From Deltaproteobacteria bacterium (lineage in GTDB: Bacteria; Desulfobacterota; Binatia; Binatales; Binataceae), in contig JAJXYF010000013.1 of assembly GCA_021780755.1 (NCBI GenBank), positions 55,332 through 119,331 on the forward strand: DNA of 64,000 nt. The letters are read 5' to 3'. Below, in pieces: positions 14,718 through 23,490 of the stretch (its first letter is position 1; the number at the start of each line of letters is the position of its first letter). Below the pieces are notes generated by a model. It was not told the origin of the DNA. It did no database searches and saw only the letters and a list, made by a program, of their open reading frames with translations. The position numbers and the translations under genes were made by a program.

Positions 14718-15344
14718 ATGGCGGAAAATCTCAAACGCAACGACGGTCTGCCGCCGGCGATGACGCGGCTGGTCAAGGAACTTTCGCGGCTGCCGGGGAT
14801 CGGAGAAAAGACCGCGTCGCGGCTCGCGTTCAATTTGCTCAACCGGCCGCGCGATGAAGTGATCGCGCTGGCCGAGTCGCTGCTCGAAATGAAGGAGCGG
14901 GTCGGACTGTGCGCCGAGTGCTTCGGGCTTTCCGACGCGCCGCGCTGCCGCATCTGCGACGATCCGCAGCGCGAGCACGACCTGATTTGCGTGGTTGAGG
15001 GGCCAGCCGATTTGATGGCGATCGAGCGCGCGCGGACCTTCGGCGGGGTGTATCACGTGCTGCACGGCGCGATTGCACCGCTGGACGGAATCGGCCCCGA
15101 CGACATCAAGATCGGCGAATTGCTGGCGCGGCTGCGCAACAGCGAAGCGGCGGTGCACGAAGTGATAATCGCAACCAATGCCACGGTCGAGGGCGAAGCG
15201 ACGGCGCTTTACCTGGCGAAGATGCTGAAGCCGATCGGGGTCATGGCGACGCGGCTGGCGCGGGGACTGCCGGCGGGCGGCGACCTGGAATACAGCGATT
15301 CGGCGACGCTCAGCAGCGCGCTCAGCGGACGGCGGGAGCTGTAG
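14718..15344 (+). CDS. recR: Recombination mediator RecR
   Basis: 208 residues, normal for RecR. It has an N-terminal helix-hairpin-helix (LSRLPGIGEKTASRLAFNLL), a C4 zinc finger (CAECFGLSDAPRCRIC, residues about 57-72), then a Toprim domain starting CVVEGPADLMAIER and including GGVYHVLHGAIAPLDGIGPD. With RecF/RecO it loads RecA onto SSB-coated gaps. It is last in the ffs-dnaX-ybaB-recR block and is followed by dispersed repeat copy B in the 3' position. Confidence 0.97.
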   Translation: MAENLKRNDGLPPAMTRLVKELSRLPGIGEKTASRLAFNLLNRPRDEVIALAESLLEMKERVGLCAECFGLSDAPRCRICDDPQREHDLICVVEGPADLMAIERARTFGGVYHVLHGAIAPLDGIGPDDIKIGELLARLRNSEAAVHEVIIATNATVEGEATALYLAKMLKPIGVMATRLARGLPAGGDLEYSDSATLSSALSGRREL

Positions 15345-15361
15345 AGCGATCAGTTAGAAAT

Positions 15362-15448
15362 CAGTTGTTGAAGAACTCAAAGCGGTAGTTTCTTCTGAGA
15401 CCTCACAGAGGTTTCAGACTTCCCTGTGGTAAAGATGCGGGCTTCGCC
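15362..15448 (+). repeat. Dispersed 3' hairpin repeat, copy B
   Basis: Starts 18 bases after the recR stop. The hairpin at 15395-15417 has arms CTGAGACCTC and GAGGTTTCAG (one G-U pair), preceded by TTGAAGAACTCAA and followed by GACTTCCC and GATGCGGGCTTCGCC. A further conserved box, GACGCTCGCGATGCTCGGGT, lies at about 15489-15509. Confidence 0.78.
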
Positions 15449-15541
15449 GTGAGAAAACGTGGTCATGATTGACATGTGTTTCGCCGATTGACGCTCGCGA
15501 TGCTCGGGTGAGAGGTCACGCGGAATTACGCGCAGACCGCA

Positions 15542-15747
15542 TTAGTGGGAAGCGGGGGCGAAGTGGGATTGCGCGATCGAGACCGTTGAGACGAAGGTTC
15601 CGGAGGCAGGGTTATACACTTCGGCTGACCACAGCACGCTGAACGGAACGCTAGCGCCGCCGATCGTGCCTTGGGCCGCGAGCACGCGGCGGCGAGCATT
15701 AGCGCGAGGGCCGCCGATAAGAAGACGCGGGCTTTGCTCGGATTCAT
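15542..15747 (-). pseudogene. Possible frameshifted remnant of an exported kelch-like protein
   Basis: One frame starts MNPSKARVFLSAALALMLAA, a good signal peptide. A neighbouring frame continues with LAAQGTIGGASVPFSVLW and AEVYNPASGTFVSTVSIAQS, which resembles one kelch/galactose-oxidase repeat (AEvYdPatGtF). The two halves join only by a frameshift and the repeat array ends immediately. It reads as a decayed fragment of a secreted beta-propeller, but an intact short ORF cannot be excluded. Confidence 0.4.
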
Positions 15748-15768
15748 CGGGCGGGGCCGCGGGGCCGG

Positions 15769-16989
15769 TCAGCGATCGCTGGTGGAGGAAATGCCGCGGC
15801 CGAACGCGGTAACCTCTGTTTGCCATTGAGAGCCGAAGGCGAGGATGAGCACCTGCTGATTGATGTGCTGGTCCTTGGTGAGGCTGTGCCAAGCGCCGCC
15901 GCCCGCCGAGGCCATCGCCTGGTAGGCATGCTGGGTCTGTAGATAGAAGCTCGGCAGGCCGGTGTCAGCGGGCAGGGCACCGCCGTGGCTTTTGGCCCAT
16001 TCCTCGAGGAAACGCTGGTGCTCCTCGACGGTCACATCGACGGTATTGAAGGCGCCGTTCTCCTCGTGGAATTGGCGAATCTCCTGCATGACCGGTTCGT
16101 TGTCCTCATCGAAGGGTGGCGTGTCACCGACCAGAATGATGACCTTGTGCGCCTGGGGCCGCCATCCCATCCGATCGACGGCGGTGCGCACGGCGCCGAG
16201 TGTATCCTCCTGCCATTCGCCGCCGTCGCGAGCGACAATACCGTTGAGGAAGGCAATCAGGCGTTCGGGCGAGACGGTCGGCGGTTCGGTCTCGATCGGT
16301 TCGCCGCGGCCGCCGAAGACCACGATGCCGATGCGGGCGGTCGGGACCAGCCGGTGAATCGAGAGCACCAACTGCTTCATGCGGTTCTTGACCGAGTCAA
16401 TGATGAGACTCATCGAGCCGGTGCCGTCGATGACGAGGACGACATCGAGACCGCTTTTGCGCAGGCCGCCGATGAAGCCGCCGAAGCCGGCGCCGACGCC
16501 GGCACCATAGCCGGAGCCGATGCCGCCGCCACGGCCGATGCCGATGCCGCCACCGCCGCTGATTTCGCGCATATAGTGAGTAGCGGTGGCGACGGCCTGG
16601 GTGCCCGCGGTGGCGATGACGGGCCGTTCGATCGGCAAGGGCGCGGCCATCTCGGGCAACGGCATTTCAGGGAGGTTGAGTTGCTTCAGCTCATCGCCGG
16701 CGCCGTGGCTGCCGCCACCGCCGGAGCGAAAGTCCACCGAGATGAGATTGCGGCCGGTCTCGAAATGAACGCCCCAGAGGAGGGCGAGCAAGAGGAGGGC
16801 GTGGAGGGCAATCGAGATCGGCAGCGGGCCTTCCATGAAACGCAGGGCGTTGCGGATCGCGCGCCATCGTTCGGCGGGTTGTCCGGATGCGTCGGCGATC
16901 GCATTACGATTTCGGGTGGTGAGCGCGAAGAGCACAAACGCCACCACGACGGTCGAGATACCGATCACGATGAGAATGGATTCGCTCAT
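15769..16989 (-). CDS. VWA-domain protein with TonB-like N-terminus
   Basis: 406 residues. A membrane segment comes first (ILIVIGISTVVVAFVLFAL), with a second at about 58-75 (SIALHALLLLALLWGVHF) resembling the TonB/TolA anchor. A Pro-rich stretch and an extreme Gly repeat (GIGIGRGGGIGSGYGAGV, around 150-180) lead to a von Willebrand A domain beginning DVVLVIDGTGSMSLI with a MIDAS-like D-x-T/S-x-S. It is the last gene of a minus-strand run after exbB and two exbD genes, which suggests that the proton-driven ExbBD motor acts on this protein. Partner and cargo are unknown. Confidence concerns the domain call. Confidence 0.8.
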   Translation of the reverse strand: MSESILIVIGISTVVVAFVLFALTTRNRNAIADASGQPAERWRAIRNALRFMEGPLPISIALHALLLLALLWGVHFETGRNLISVDFRSGGGGSHGAGDELKQLNLPEMPLPEMAAPLPIERPVIATAGTQAVATATHYMREISGGGGIGIGRGGGIGSGYGAGVGAGFGGFIGGLRKSGLDVVLVIDGTGSMSLIIDSVKNRMKQLVLSIHRLVPTARIGIVVFGGRGEPIETEPPTVSPERLIAFLNGIVARDGGEWQEDTLGAVRTAVDRMGWRPQAHKVIILVGDTPPFDEDNEPVMQEIRQFHEENGAFNTVDVTVEEHQRFLEEWAKSHGGALPADTGLPSFYLQTQHAYQAMASAGGGAWHSLTKDQHINQQVLILAFGSQWQTEVTAFGRGISSTSDR

Positions 16990-17085
16990 GACGTCCGATG
17001 CCTTCGACCAGACTTAATCCTACCGCGGGGAGACTTTAGAATCCCTTAGAGATTCGAGTTGCGCTTGTCGCGTAGTCATCACGGT

Positions 17086-17586
17086 TCAAGGCATGCCGCC
17101 TTCGGCGGGAGCCACCGATTCGGGCTCGGGCTCGGCCGGCGCCGTCTCTGGTTCACCGGCGGATTCCGATCGACCGCCGCTACCGGCGGCCACCGCGAGC
17201 GCGACTTTGTCGGCCCCGGCGCCCTTGGCGATATCGAGAATCCGGACCATATCGCCGAGAATCACGCGGGCGTCGCCGTCGAAGACCACGGTCTTGTCGG
17301 TCGCCGCGACGAGTGCGTCCTTGAGCGCCGGCCCGAGTTGTTCCTCGCTGACCGGTTTCGCGTTGAGGAAAATCTGATGCGTAGCAGTGTAGGTCACGGT
17401 GATGCCCTTGGGCTGACTGGTCGAGGGCGCCTGCAGTTTGGGCAGGTCAACATGGGCCGCGGATTCGATGGTGACGGCGGTCGCGACCATAAAGATAATG
17501 AGGAGGACGAGGAAGATATCGGTGAGCGGCGTGATGTTGATGGAAGCGAAGATGCCGCCCTGCTGGTTGCCCGCCTGAATCGCCAT
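17086..17586 (-). CDS. exbD: ExbD/TolR family protein (second copy)
   Basis: 166 residues. A single N-terminal membrane helix follows INITPLTDIFLVLLIIFMVA, with the conserved Asp of the proton path (LTDIFLVLLI). A periplasmic ExbD-type domain ends near residue 135 and a Pro/Glu-rich tail follows. It forms the motor stator with ExbB. It lies 9 bases from the previous exbD and 97 bases upstream of the VWA gene start. The two exbD genes are clearly paralogous, so a heteromeric motor is possible. Confidence 0.9.
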   Translation of the reverse strand: MAIQAGNQQGGIFASINITPLTDIFLVLLIIFMVATAVTIESAAHVDLPKLQAPSTSQPKGITVTYTATHQIFLNAKPVSEEQLGPALKDALVAATDKTVVFDGDARVILGDMVRILDIAKGAGADKVALAVAAGSGGRSESAGEPETAPAEPEPESVAPAEGGMP

Positions 17587-17595
17587 CGCGGTGCC

Positions 17596-18036
17596 TCAAC
17601 TCCCGGCGGGTGCGACGGCAGGTTGGCCGACGATCCGCTTGGCGGCGATCGCAATCTGGTCGGCGCCGGCCGCCTTGGCGACATCGAGAATCTTTACCAT
17701 GTCGCCCAGCAGCACGGTGCGGTCACCCTGGAAGATGACGATTTTGGCATCGACGCGCCCCAGCGCTTCGGACAGCGCGGGTTCGAGGTCGCGCTCGGGC
17801 ACGTCCTTGGAATTAACGAAAAGCTCGTGGTTGGCGGTATAGGTAACAATGACGCCTTTGTTTTCCGGCGAGGTATTTTGCGCCTGCGGCAGATCGACGT
17901 GGGTGGCGGATTCGATCATCACGGAGGCGGTGACCATGAAGATGATCAGCAGGACGAGGAAGATATCGGTAAGCGGCGTGATGTTGATTTCCCAAAACAT
18001 CCCGCCACCGCCGCCGGACGGCGTGCTAACTGCCAT
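17596..18036 (-). CDS. exbD: ExbD/TolR family protein (first copy)
   Basis: 146 residues with NITPLTDIFLVLLIIFMVTA as the membrane helix carrying the key Asp, then the periplasmic domain (VDLPQAQNTSPENKGVIVTY ... DRTVLLGDMVKILDVAKAAG). It overlaps the 3' end of exbB by 11 bases, so translation is coupled. Its closest paralog is the next gene, sharing the VxLGDMVxILDxAKxAGAD block. Confidence 0.92.
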   Translation of the reverse strand: MAVSTPSGGGGGMFWEINITPLTDIFLVLLIIFMVTASVMIESATHVDLPQAQNTSPENKGVIVTYTANHELFVNSKDVPERDLEPALSEALGRVDAKIVIFQGDRTVLLGDMVKILDVAKAAGADQIAIAAKRIVGQPAVAPAGS

Positions 18037-18667
18037 TGGACTTCTGGCCCTGGAGGGCGGCGTCGATCAGGCGGGCGGCGCAGATATGGATAGTGGCGTT
18101 GATGCGCTCGACCTTTTGCGAGAAGTAGTTGTAGAAAATGACGGCGATGATTGCGACGGCGAGGCCCAGCGCGGTCGAGATGAGCGCCTCGGAGATGCCG
18201 GCGGCGACCACTGAGAAGCCGCCGGTGCCCATGATGGCCATCGATTGGAAGGCGGCGAGGATGCCGACGACGGTGCCGAACAGGCCGATAAAGGGGGCGG
18301 ATGCACCGGAGGTCGCGAGGACCCAGATGAGGCCGCGCAACTGGAGCAGTTCGGCGAAGCGCCGTTCCTCGTCGACGTCTTCGAGCCGGCCGCGCTCAGA
18401 GGAAGCGGCCTCGGCGATCAAGTCGTGAAAGACGCGCTCGCCGGGGTTTCGGGGGCTTTCGACCTGCTTCAAGGCTTCGTTGAATTTGCCTTGGCGCAGC
18501 GGTCCGATGAGAGCTTCGGCCTTGCTGGAGGCGCGCGCGCCGAGGCCCCAGAGCGCCCAAATCCGCTCGATAATAATGGTAACGCAGACCACCGAGATCA
18601 GCAGCAACGGGTAGGTTGCGTACCATCCCTGCATGATCATCGTGATGATGCTGAACTGACTCTGCAT
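18026..18667 (-). CDS. exbB: MotA/TolQ/ExbB proton channel family protein
   Basis: 213 residues with three predicted membrane helices: YPLLLISVVCVTIIIERIWA near residue 20, APFIGLFGTVVGILAAFQSM near 125, and TALGLAVAIIAVIFYNYF near 170. The GLFGTVVGI and ALGLAVAI motifs are diagnostic of the channel. It would convert the proton gradient into motion with ExbD. First gene of the exbB-exbD-exbD-VWA operon. Confidence 0.93.
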   Translation of the reverse strand: MQSQFSIITMIMQGWYATYPLLLISVVCVTIIIERIWALWGLGARASSKAEALIGPLRQGKFNEALKQVESPRNPGERVFHDLIAEAASSERGRLEDVDEERRFAELLQLRGLIWVLATSGASAPFIGLFGTVVGILAAFQSMAIMGTGGFSVVAAGISEALISTALGLAVAIIAVIFYNYFSQKVERINATIHICAARLIDAALQGQKSNGS

Positions 18668-19054
18668 TCGATAGTCCCCGCGCGGAAGAAGATTTCGAGC
18701 GACGCTTGCGCATCGTTTTCCCCCAAGCTAGGTCAAGTGCTCTGAAATGGATGAACTTGTCAAGTACGTTTTTTTAACCGCGGGTGGCATTAACGAGGCC
18801 GGCGTACCGGGTATGCGCCCCACTCCAATTGACGCTTTGACGCGGCGAATATTCGGGATTGCGCCGACGCCGGGCAGCGGTACGACCGCGCAGCAGGGTT
18901 GACGTTAAACCAATGTTGCGGGAACACTGCATTGCCTTGACATTGGGTAGAGGGCGCTGCAAAGCTCGACGGACCCGATATTGCTGAGGTTAAAGACGGG
19001 CCCCGGCGGTCCGCAGAAGAATCGGAAACCCGAAAGAAAGAGGAACCATTCAAG
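18668..19054. other. Divergent intergenic region
   Basis: 387 bases between exbB (minus) and the SDR gene (plus). No ORF or RNA was recognised. An AAAGAGGAACC ribosome site precedes the SDR. A TTGACATTGGG box near 18936 could be a -35, but no matching -10 was found. Confidence 0.4.
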
Positions 19055-19996
19055 ATGGCATTACTAGAAGGCAAAGTCGCTGTTGTCACGGGCGCTGGCC
19101 GGGGAATTGGCCGGGAAGAGGCGTTGCTGCTGGCGAAGCAGGGCGCGAAAGTGGTGGTCAACGACCTGGGGGGGCATTTCGACGGCACCGGGCAGTCGCG
19201 TTCACCGGCCGAGGACGTGGTGAAGGAGATTCGCTCGGCGGGCGGCGAAGCGGTGGCGAACTTCGAGAGCGTGTCGGACTTCAAGTCGGCCAAGCGGATT
19301 ATCGATTGCGCGACGGACAATTTCGGCAAGATCAATATCGTGGTCAACAACGCGGGCATCCTGCGCGACCGCATGATCTTCAATATGAGCGAGGAAGATT
19401 TCGACGCGGTGCTCGCGGTACATCTGAAGGGCACGTTCAACCTGGCGCGTCATGCGTGCTCGTACTGGCGCGAGCAGCATAAGAATGGGAACCAGCTCAA
19501 CGGGCGGCTGATCAATACGAGCTCGGATTCCGGCCTGCTGGGCAACGCGGGACAGAGCAATTACGGGACGGCGAAGGCGGCGGTGGCGACCTTCGCGATC
19601 ATCGTGGATCGCGAAATGGCGCGCTACGGGGTGACCGCCAACGCGATCGCGCCGGTCGCGCGCACGCGGCTGACGATCGACGCGACTCCGCAGACCGCGG
19701 CGACGATGCCGACGCCGAAGACCGGCGAAGTCGATCGCTTCAGCCCGGCGCACGTGGCTCCGCTGGTCGCGTGGCTCGGCAGCGACGACGCCAAGGACGT
19801 GCACGGTGAAGTATTCCGCGTCGGCCTGGGCAACGTATGGCTGATGAAGGGATGGCATTCGGCGGCGAAAGTAACGCAGTCGGGACCGCTCAAGTACTGG
19901 GACCCGGCGGAGCTTGGCGCGCACATCAAGGAGCAGTTGGCCAAAGGCGTGACCAGCAAGGAAGGGCTGGCCGAGGTGTTGACCGGCAAGGTCTGA
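19055..19996 (+). CDS. Short-chain dehydrogenase/reductase (hydroxyacyl-CoA or HSD17B4-like)
   Basis: 313 residues. It has cofactor motif TGAGRGIG near residue 13, NNAG near 96, and the catalytic triad in INTSSDSGLLGNAGQSNYGTAK (Ser, Tyr, Lys near 150-170). The insertion VVNDLGGHFDGTGQS after the second beta strand is the signature of the D-3-hydroxyacyl-CoA dehydrogenase domain of peroxisomal multifunctional enzyme homologues. NAD-dependent oxidation of a 3-hydroxyacyl-CoA is therefore the best guess. It is followed three bases later by the phosphatase gene. Confidence 0.9.
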   Translation: MALLEGKVAVVTGAGRGIGREEALLLAKQGAKVVVNDLGGHFDGTGQSRSPAEDVVKEIRSAGGEAVANFESVSDFKSAKRIIDCATDNFGKINIVVNNAGILRDRMIFNMSEEDFDAVLAVHLKGTFNLARHACSYWREQHKNGNQLNGRLINTSSDSGLLGNAGQSNYGTAKAAVATFAIIVDREMARYGVTANAIAPVARTRLTIDATPQTAATMPTPKTGEVDRFSPAHVAPLVAWLGSDDAKDVHGEVFRVGLGNVWLMKGWHSAAKVTQSGPLKYWDPAELGAHIKEQLAKGVTSKEGLAEVLTGKV

Positions 19997-19999
19997 GGG

Positions 20000-20536
20000 G
20001 TGAGTTCCAGCAATTCAAACGGGAGCGCGGCCCACAGTCGGCCGCGCTTTCGATCCGTCCTCCTGATCTGCGCCGCGAACACGGCGCGCAGCGTGATGGC
20101 CGAACATCTGATGGTGCGCGAACTGGATGCGCGCGGTCTGACTGAGCACGTTCGCGTGCGATCGGCGGGAATCGCGCCGTATGCGCGTGACGGTGCGCTG
20201 GTGTCGCTCGATACGCGGATGACGCTGCGCGAAATCGGCATCGAGATCGGCGAGGAAGCGACCTCGACCGACCTCAAGCGCCATCCGGAGTTGCTCGAGG
20301 AGGCCGACCTGGTGATCGCGATGACCGATCAGCAGGCACGCGATCTCGCGGCGCGTTTTCCGATCGACGAAACGATCACGGTACACACGCTGCGATCATT
20401 TGCGGGCGAGGCGGGCGATATCGACGATCCGTTCGAGCAGGGCGACCTGGTGTTCAGCGAATGCCGGCGCGAAATCGAACGGCTGATACCGCGGGTGGTC
20501 GATCGGCTGGTCCGCGGGGCGCTTGAGGAGATATAG
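20000..20536 (+). CDS. Low-molecular-weight protein-tyrosine phosphatase family protein
   Basis: 178 residues from GTG at 20000. The active-site loop CAANTARS (C-x5-R-S) lies near residue 23 and the acid-catalyst region DDPFEQGD near 142. The family also includes arsenate reductases; the DPF motif favours the phosphatase branch. It acts in the cytoplasm on phosphotyrosine or related substrates. It is packed between the SDR and the CoA-binding-protein gene (9-base gap), suggesting one transcript. Confidence 0.88.
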   Translation: MSSSNSNGSAAHSRPRFRSVLLICAANTARSVMAEHLMVRELDARGLTEHVRVRSAGIAPYARDGALVSLDTRMTLREIGIEIGEEATSTDLKRHPELLEEADLVIAMTDQQARDLAARFPIDETITVHTLRSFAGEAGDIDDPFEQGDLVFSECRREIERLIPRVVDRLVRGALEEI

Positions 20537-20545
20537 AGGGCATCG

Positions 20546-20974
20546 ATGGAAGACGTCAATCCACCGGACAGCGAGATTCGCGCGATATTGGCGCGGCCGA
20601 CGACGGTCGCGGTGATGGGCTGTTCGGACAATCCGGCACGCGACAGCCTGATGATCGCGAGGTTGCTGCGGGAGAAGGGCTTTCGCGTGATCCCGGTGAA
20701 TCCGCAACTACGACCCGATGCGCTGATGAGTACGCTCGGCGAGCGCTGCTACCCGGACCTGGCGTCGATACCGGACGCGGTGGAAATCGTCGATGTGTTT
20801 CGGCGATCCGAGTTCGTCGCCGAGATTGCCGAGCAGGCGATCGCGAAGGGCGCGCGGGTACTCTGGTGCCAACTGGGCGTAATCGATCTCGAGGCGGCGC
20901 GACACGCGCGGGCGGCGGGATTGACGGTGGTGATGGACCGCTGTCCAGCGATCGAGTATCGCCGCTTATTTTAA
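20546..20974 (+). CDS. CoA-binding protein (YccU-like)
   Basis: 142 residues forming a single Rossmann-type CoA-binding domain: VAVMGCSDNPARDSLMIARL, VIPVNPQL, and GARVLWCQLGV near the end. Members bind CoA through the N-terminal loop; most have no known reaction. GTG/ATG choice is settled by the ATG after AGAGGGC. It closes the SDR-phosphatase cluster and is followed by a partial copy of the GCTCGCGATGCT box. Confidence 0.88.
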   Translation: MEDVNPPDSEIRAILARPTTVAVMGCSDNPARDSLMIARLLREKGFRVIPVNPQLRPDALMSTLGERCYPDLASIPDAVEIVDVFRRSEFVAEIAEQAIAKGARVLWCQLGVIDLEAARHARAAGLTVVMDRCPAIEYRRLF

Positions 20975-21260
20975 TGATTGACGAGCAGCCCAACATTCTT
21001 GACCTGACTTTTCGGACTGCTCGCGATGCTTGGGTAAGCGGCTAAGTTACGCGGGGCCGAGAAAGCGAGCGATAAAAGACCTTACCCCCTGGCCCCCACC
21101 CTACTTTGAACGCACCTCGGAGACTCATTTGCTCGCCTGGTTGAAGCGCGGAGGTTTCGTAGTGAGTTTCCTCGAAGGCGGAAACCGGCGAGAATCATCC
21201 CACGACTGAACGGGCGGCCGCTCATCGCGCGGCCGCCGCGGTTGGGGAGGACGAAATTCG
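20975..21260. other. Intergenic region with repeat box and hairpin
   Basis: No gene seen. A GACTGCTCGCGATGCTTGGGTA box (21015-21036) matches the tail of dispersed repeats B and C. A strong GC hairpin (arms GGCGGCCGC and GCGGCCGCC, 21213-21237) lies just upstream of the Nudix gene. Confidence 0.5.
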
Positions 21261-21833
21261 TTGAAAGCGCGCAAATGGCGGATGCTCGGCACCGAGCGGG
21301 TGTACGCGACTCCGATCTTCGATCTGCATAAACGGCGTTCGGCCCATCCCCGGCGCGGCGAGCGCGACTTTTTCGTGATCGACCCGTCGGACTGGGTCAA
21401 TATCATTCCGGTAACGGCCAAGCGCGAGGTCGTGATGGTGCGCCAGTTCCGGCACGGGATCGACGCGTTCACGCTCGAGATACCGGGCGGGATGATCGAT
21501 CCGGAAGATGCGAACCCAGCGGCGGCGGGGCGGCGCGAGATGCAGGAGGAATGCGGCTACGACACCGAGGAAATCATTCCGCTGGGGCGAGTCCATCCGA
21601 ATCCGGCGATACAGCCGAATTTTTGTTACTCGTTCCTGGCGCGCAACGTGAAGAAGGTGCGCGAGCCGCACTCGAATCCGGGTGGTTCGGAAGAGACCGA
21701 GGTGGTGACGGTGCCGCTCAAGGGCGTGAAGGAGTTAATCGCGAGCGGTAAGATCACGCATGCGCTGGTGATCGCGGCGTTTTCATTTCTGGATGTATAT
21801 AATCCGCCGCCGCGTGCGGTGCGCCGCCGCTGA
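21261..21833 (+). CDS. Nudix hydrolase (ADP-ribose pyrophosphatase-like)
   Basis: 190 residues from a TTG behind GGGGAGG; an ATG seven codons in (21282) is an alternative. The Nudix box is recognisable as IPGGMIDPED...GRREMQEECGY (residues about 75-100), with a slightly lengthened spacer. The N-terminal strand arrangement (VYATPIFDLHKRR...FFVIDPSDWVNIIPVTA) resembles ADP-ribose/NDP-sugar pyrophosphatases, which hydrolyse diphosphates linked to a moiety X. Monocistronic; convergent with the permease gene. Confidence 0.9.
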   Translation: MKARKWRMLGTERVYATPIFDLHKRRSAHPRRGERDFFVIDPSDWVNIIPVTAKREVVMVRQFRHGIDAFTLEIPGGMIDPEDANPAAAGRREMQEECGYDTEEIIPLGRVHPNPAIQPNFCYSFLARNVKKVREPHSNPGGSEETEVVTVPLKGVKELIASGKITHALVIAAFSFLDVYNPPPRAVRRR

Positions 21834-21875
21834 TCGACGTGCGCACAAAGGGAGCGCGTGCGTGCGAGGCGATAT

Positions 21876-23252
21876 CTAGAGAGTGGCGGGAGGGCCGCCA
21901 TAGCGGCGGCGCAGAATCGCATAGGCGGGCCACGCGCCGGCCGCGAGCACGATCGAAACGATCAGGCTGCGCGCGCCATCGTTATGCGAGACGGCGAGTC
22001 CGAAGGTCGCGAGCCAGGTGAGGATTGGCGCAGCGACGACGGCGAGTATCGCCGGGCGTCCGCCAGCGACGACGAACAGGCCCGCGCGATCGGGGCGTAA
22101 TTTTCGCAGGCGCACGAGCGCCCACATCTCGAGCACGAGCGCGCCCATATAGAAGAACACGTCGAGCACGACGAGGGCGACGAAGCCGAGCGGCATCAGG
22201 AGCGAAAAGACCACGCAGCAGGCGACGATGGAGGTGGCGGGGGTCGCGCGATCGGCCCAGACGCGGGCGAGTTGCGGCGGCAGGTAGCCCTCGCGCGCGA
22301 GGACATAGGGCATCCGCGAGACCCAGAGCATCGCGGCGTCGAAGATCGAGAAGGCGGAGACCGCGCCGCCAGCGGCCAAGGCGAAGCCGAGTATTGGGCC
22401 GCCGAGATGGCGTCCGACGTCAACGAAGTAGCCGAGACGCCAGGCGGCGGTCGAGCCGGCGCCCGAGAGCGCGACGGTCAGCGGCATCAGATAGCCGAGG
22501 GTGACGAGCGGCAAGGCGATGGCGATGGCGCGCGCATAGTTGCGGCGCGGATTTTCGATTTCGCCGGCGACCATGCTCAGATTTTCCCATCCGCTGAAGT
22601 TCCAGATGACCACGGTGAGGGCGCCGCCGAGCGCGCCGAGCAGATCGCCGCCGTGCGGCGACGGTGCCGGCACGGTCCAATGGAGGAGCCGGGGAAACCC
22701 GGCGATGACGAGCGCCGCGAAAGGGACGGTGATCGCGGCCATCAGGGCGATAGAAGTATTACCGACCGGACGCGCGCCGAAGATATTGAGCGCCCCCGAG
22801 AGCCAAATCAGCGCGACGCCGACGGCCACTTGCGCCGCTGGTCCGAGCGGCAGGACGAAGGCGAGGTAGGCCGCGATCAGTACCGGATAAATCGCCATGT
22901 CGGTCGCGGTATAGAGGATCGTCAGGTAGGCTTCGACGAAGGCCGCGAAGGGGCCGAGCGCCTCTTTGACCCAGTAGTAGAAGCCGCCCTCGACGGGCAT
23001 CAGCGCGGTCAACTCGGCGGCCATCAGGGCGGTGGGCAGGCTGAGCGTGAGCGGGACGATGAGACAGAGGGCGAGCGTGAGGCGCGCGCCCGCGATCCCG
23101 ACCGCATCCTCGAGACCGTAGGCCCCACCGCTGACGACGAGGTAAACGAGGGCGACGAGAGCGAGGAGTCCGACGCGGCGGGAGGCGACCGGCGCGAGCG
23201 TATCGAAATGAGAGGGCCGATCGGTCGGGGCGGGCTCGCCGGAGAGGTTCAA
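21876..23252 (-). CDS. APC superfamily amino-acid permease
   Basis: 458 residues with about twelve hydrophobic segments. The first segments read LLALVALVYLVVSGGAYGLE and LTLALCLIVPLTLSLPTALM, then AELTALMPVEGGFYYWVKEALG, the hallmark loop of amino acid-polyamine-organocation transporters. It imports an amino acid or amine by proton or Na symport in the inner membrane; substrate not predictable. The start is a TTG without a strong ribosome site. Transcribed convergently with the Nudix gene. Confidence 0.9.
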   Translation of the reverse strand: MNLSGEPAPTDRPSHFDTLAPVASRRVGLLALVALVYLVVSGGAYGLEDAVGIAGARLTLALCLIVPLTLSLPTALMAAELTALMPVEGGFYYWVKEALGPFAAFVEAYLTILYTATDMAIYPVLIAAYLAFVLPLGPAAQVAVGVALIWLSGALNIFGARPVGNTSIALMAAITVPFAALVIAGFPRLLHWTVPAPSPHGGDLLGALGGALTVVIWNFSGWENLSMVAGEIENPRRNYARAIAIALPLVTLGYLMPLTVALSGAGSTAAWRLGYFVDVGRHLGGPILGFALAAGGAVSAFSIFDAAMLWVSRMPYVLAREGYLPPQLARVWADRATPATSIVACCVVFSLLMPLGFVALVVLDVFFYMGALVLEMWALVRLRKLRPDRAGLFVVAGGRPAILAVVAAPILTWLATFGLAVSHNDGARSLIVSIVLAAGAWPAYAILRRRYGGPPATL

Positions 23253-23490
23253 TTGGGAGCATTCCGAGGCGGCATTTCAGGCGCGTAACCGGGGCCGCGA
23301 AAGCAGGAGCGTGTCGGGATTATCGCCGCGGGGGATTGCGCCATAGCGGCAAGCGGCGCAAGACTAATGATCGCAGCGGGCCGCTCGTTATTGAGATCGC
23401 GTCGCGCAGTGCTCAAACCTGTTACGTTGACGGTCAGAAGTCGCTATGTTAGCTAGATCGCGCGCACACTCGCAAGGTTCTCATCCCCAT

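Noticed and set aside
17059-18093. 344-aa plus-strand ORF across the exbD genes
   Set aside because: Shadow of the two exbD genes.
21213-21237. GC hairpin upstream of the Nudix gene as a terminator
   Set aside because: No T-run on either strand and it lies in the gene's 5' region; function unclear, so not called.
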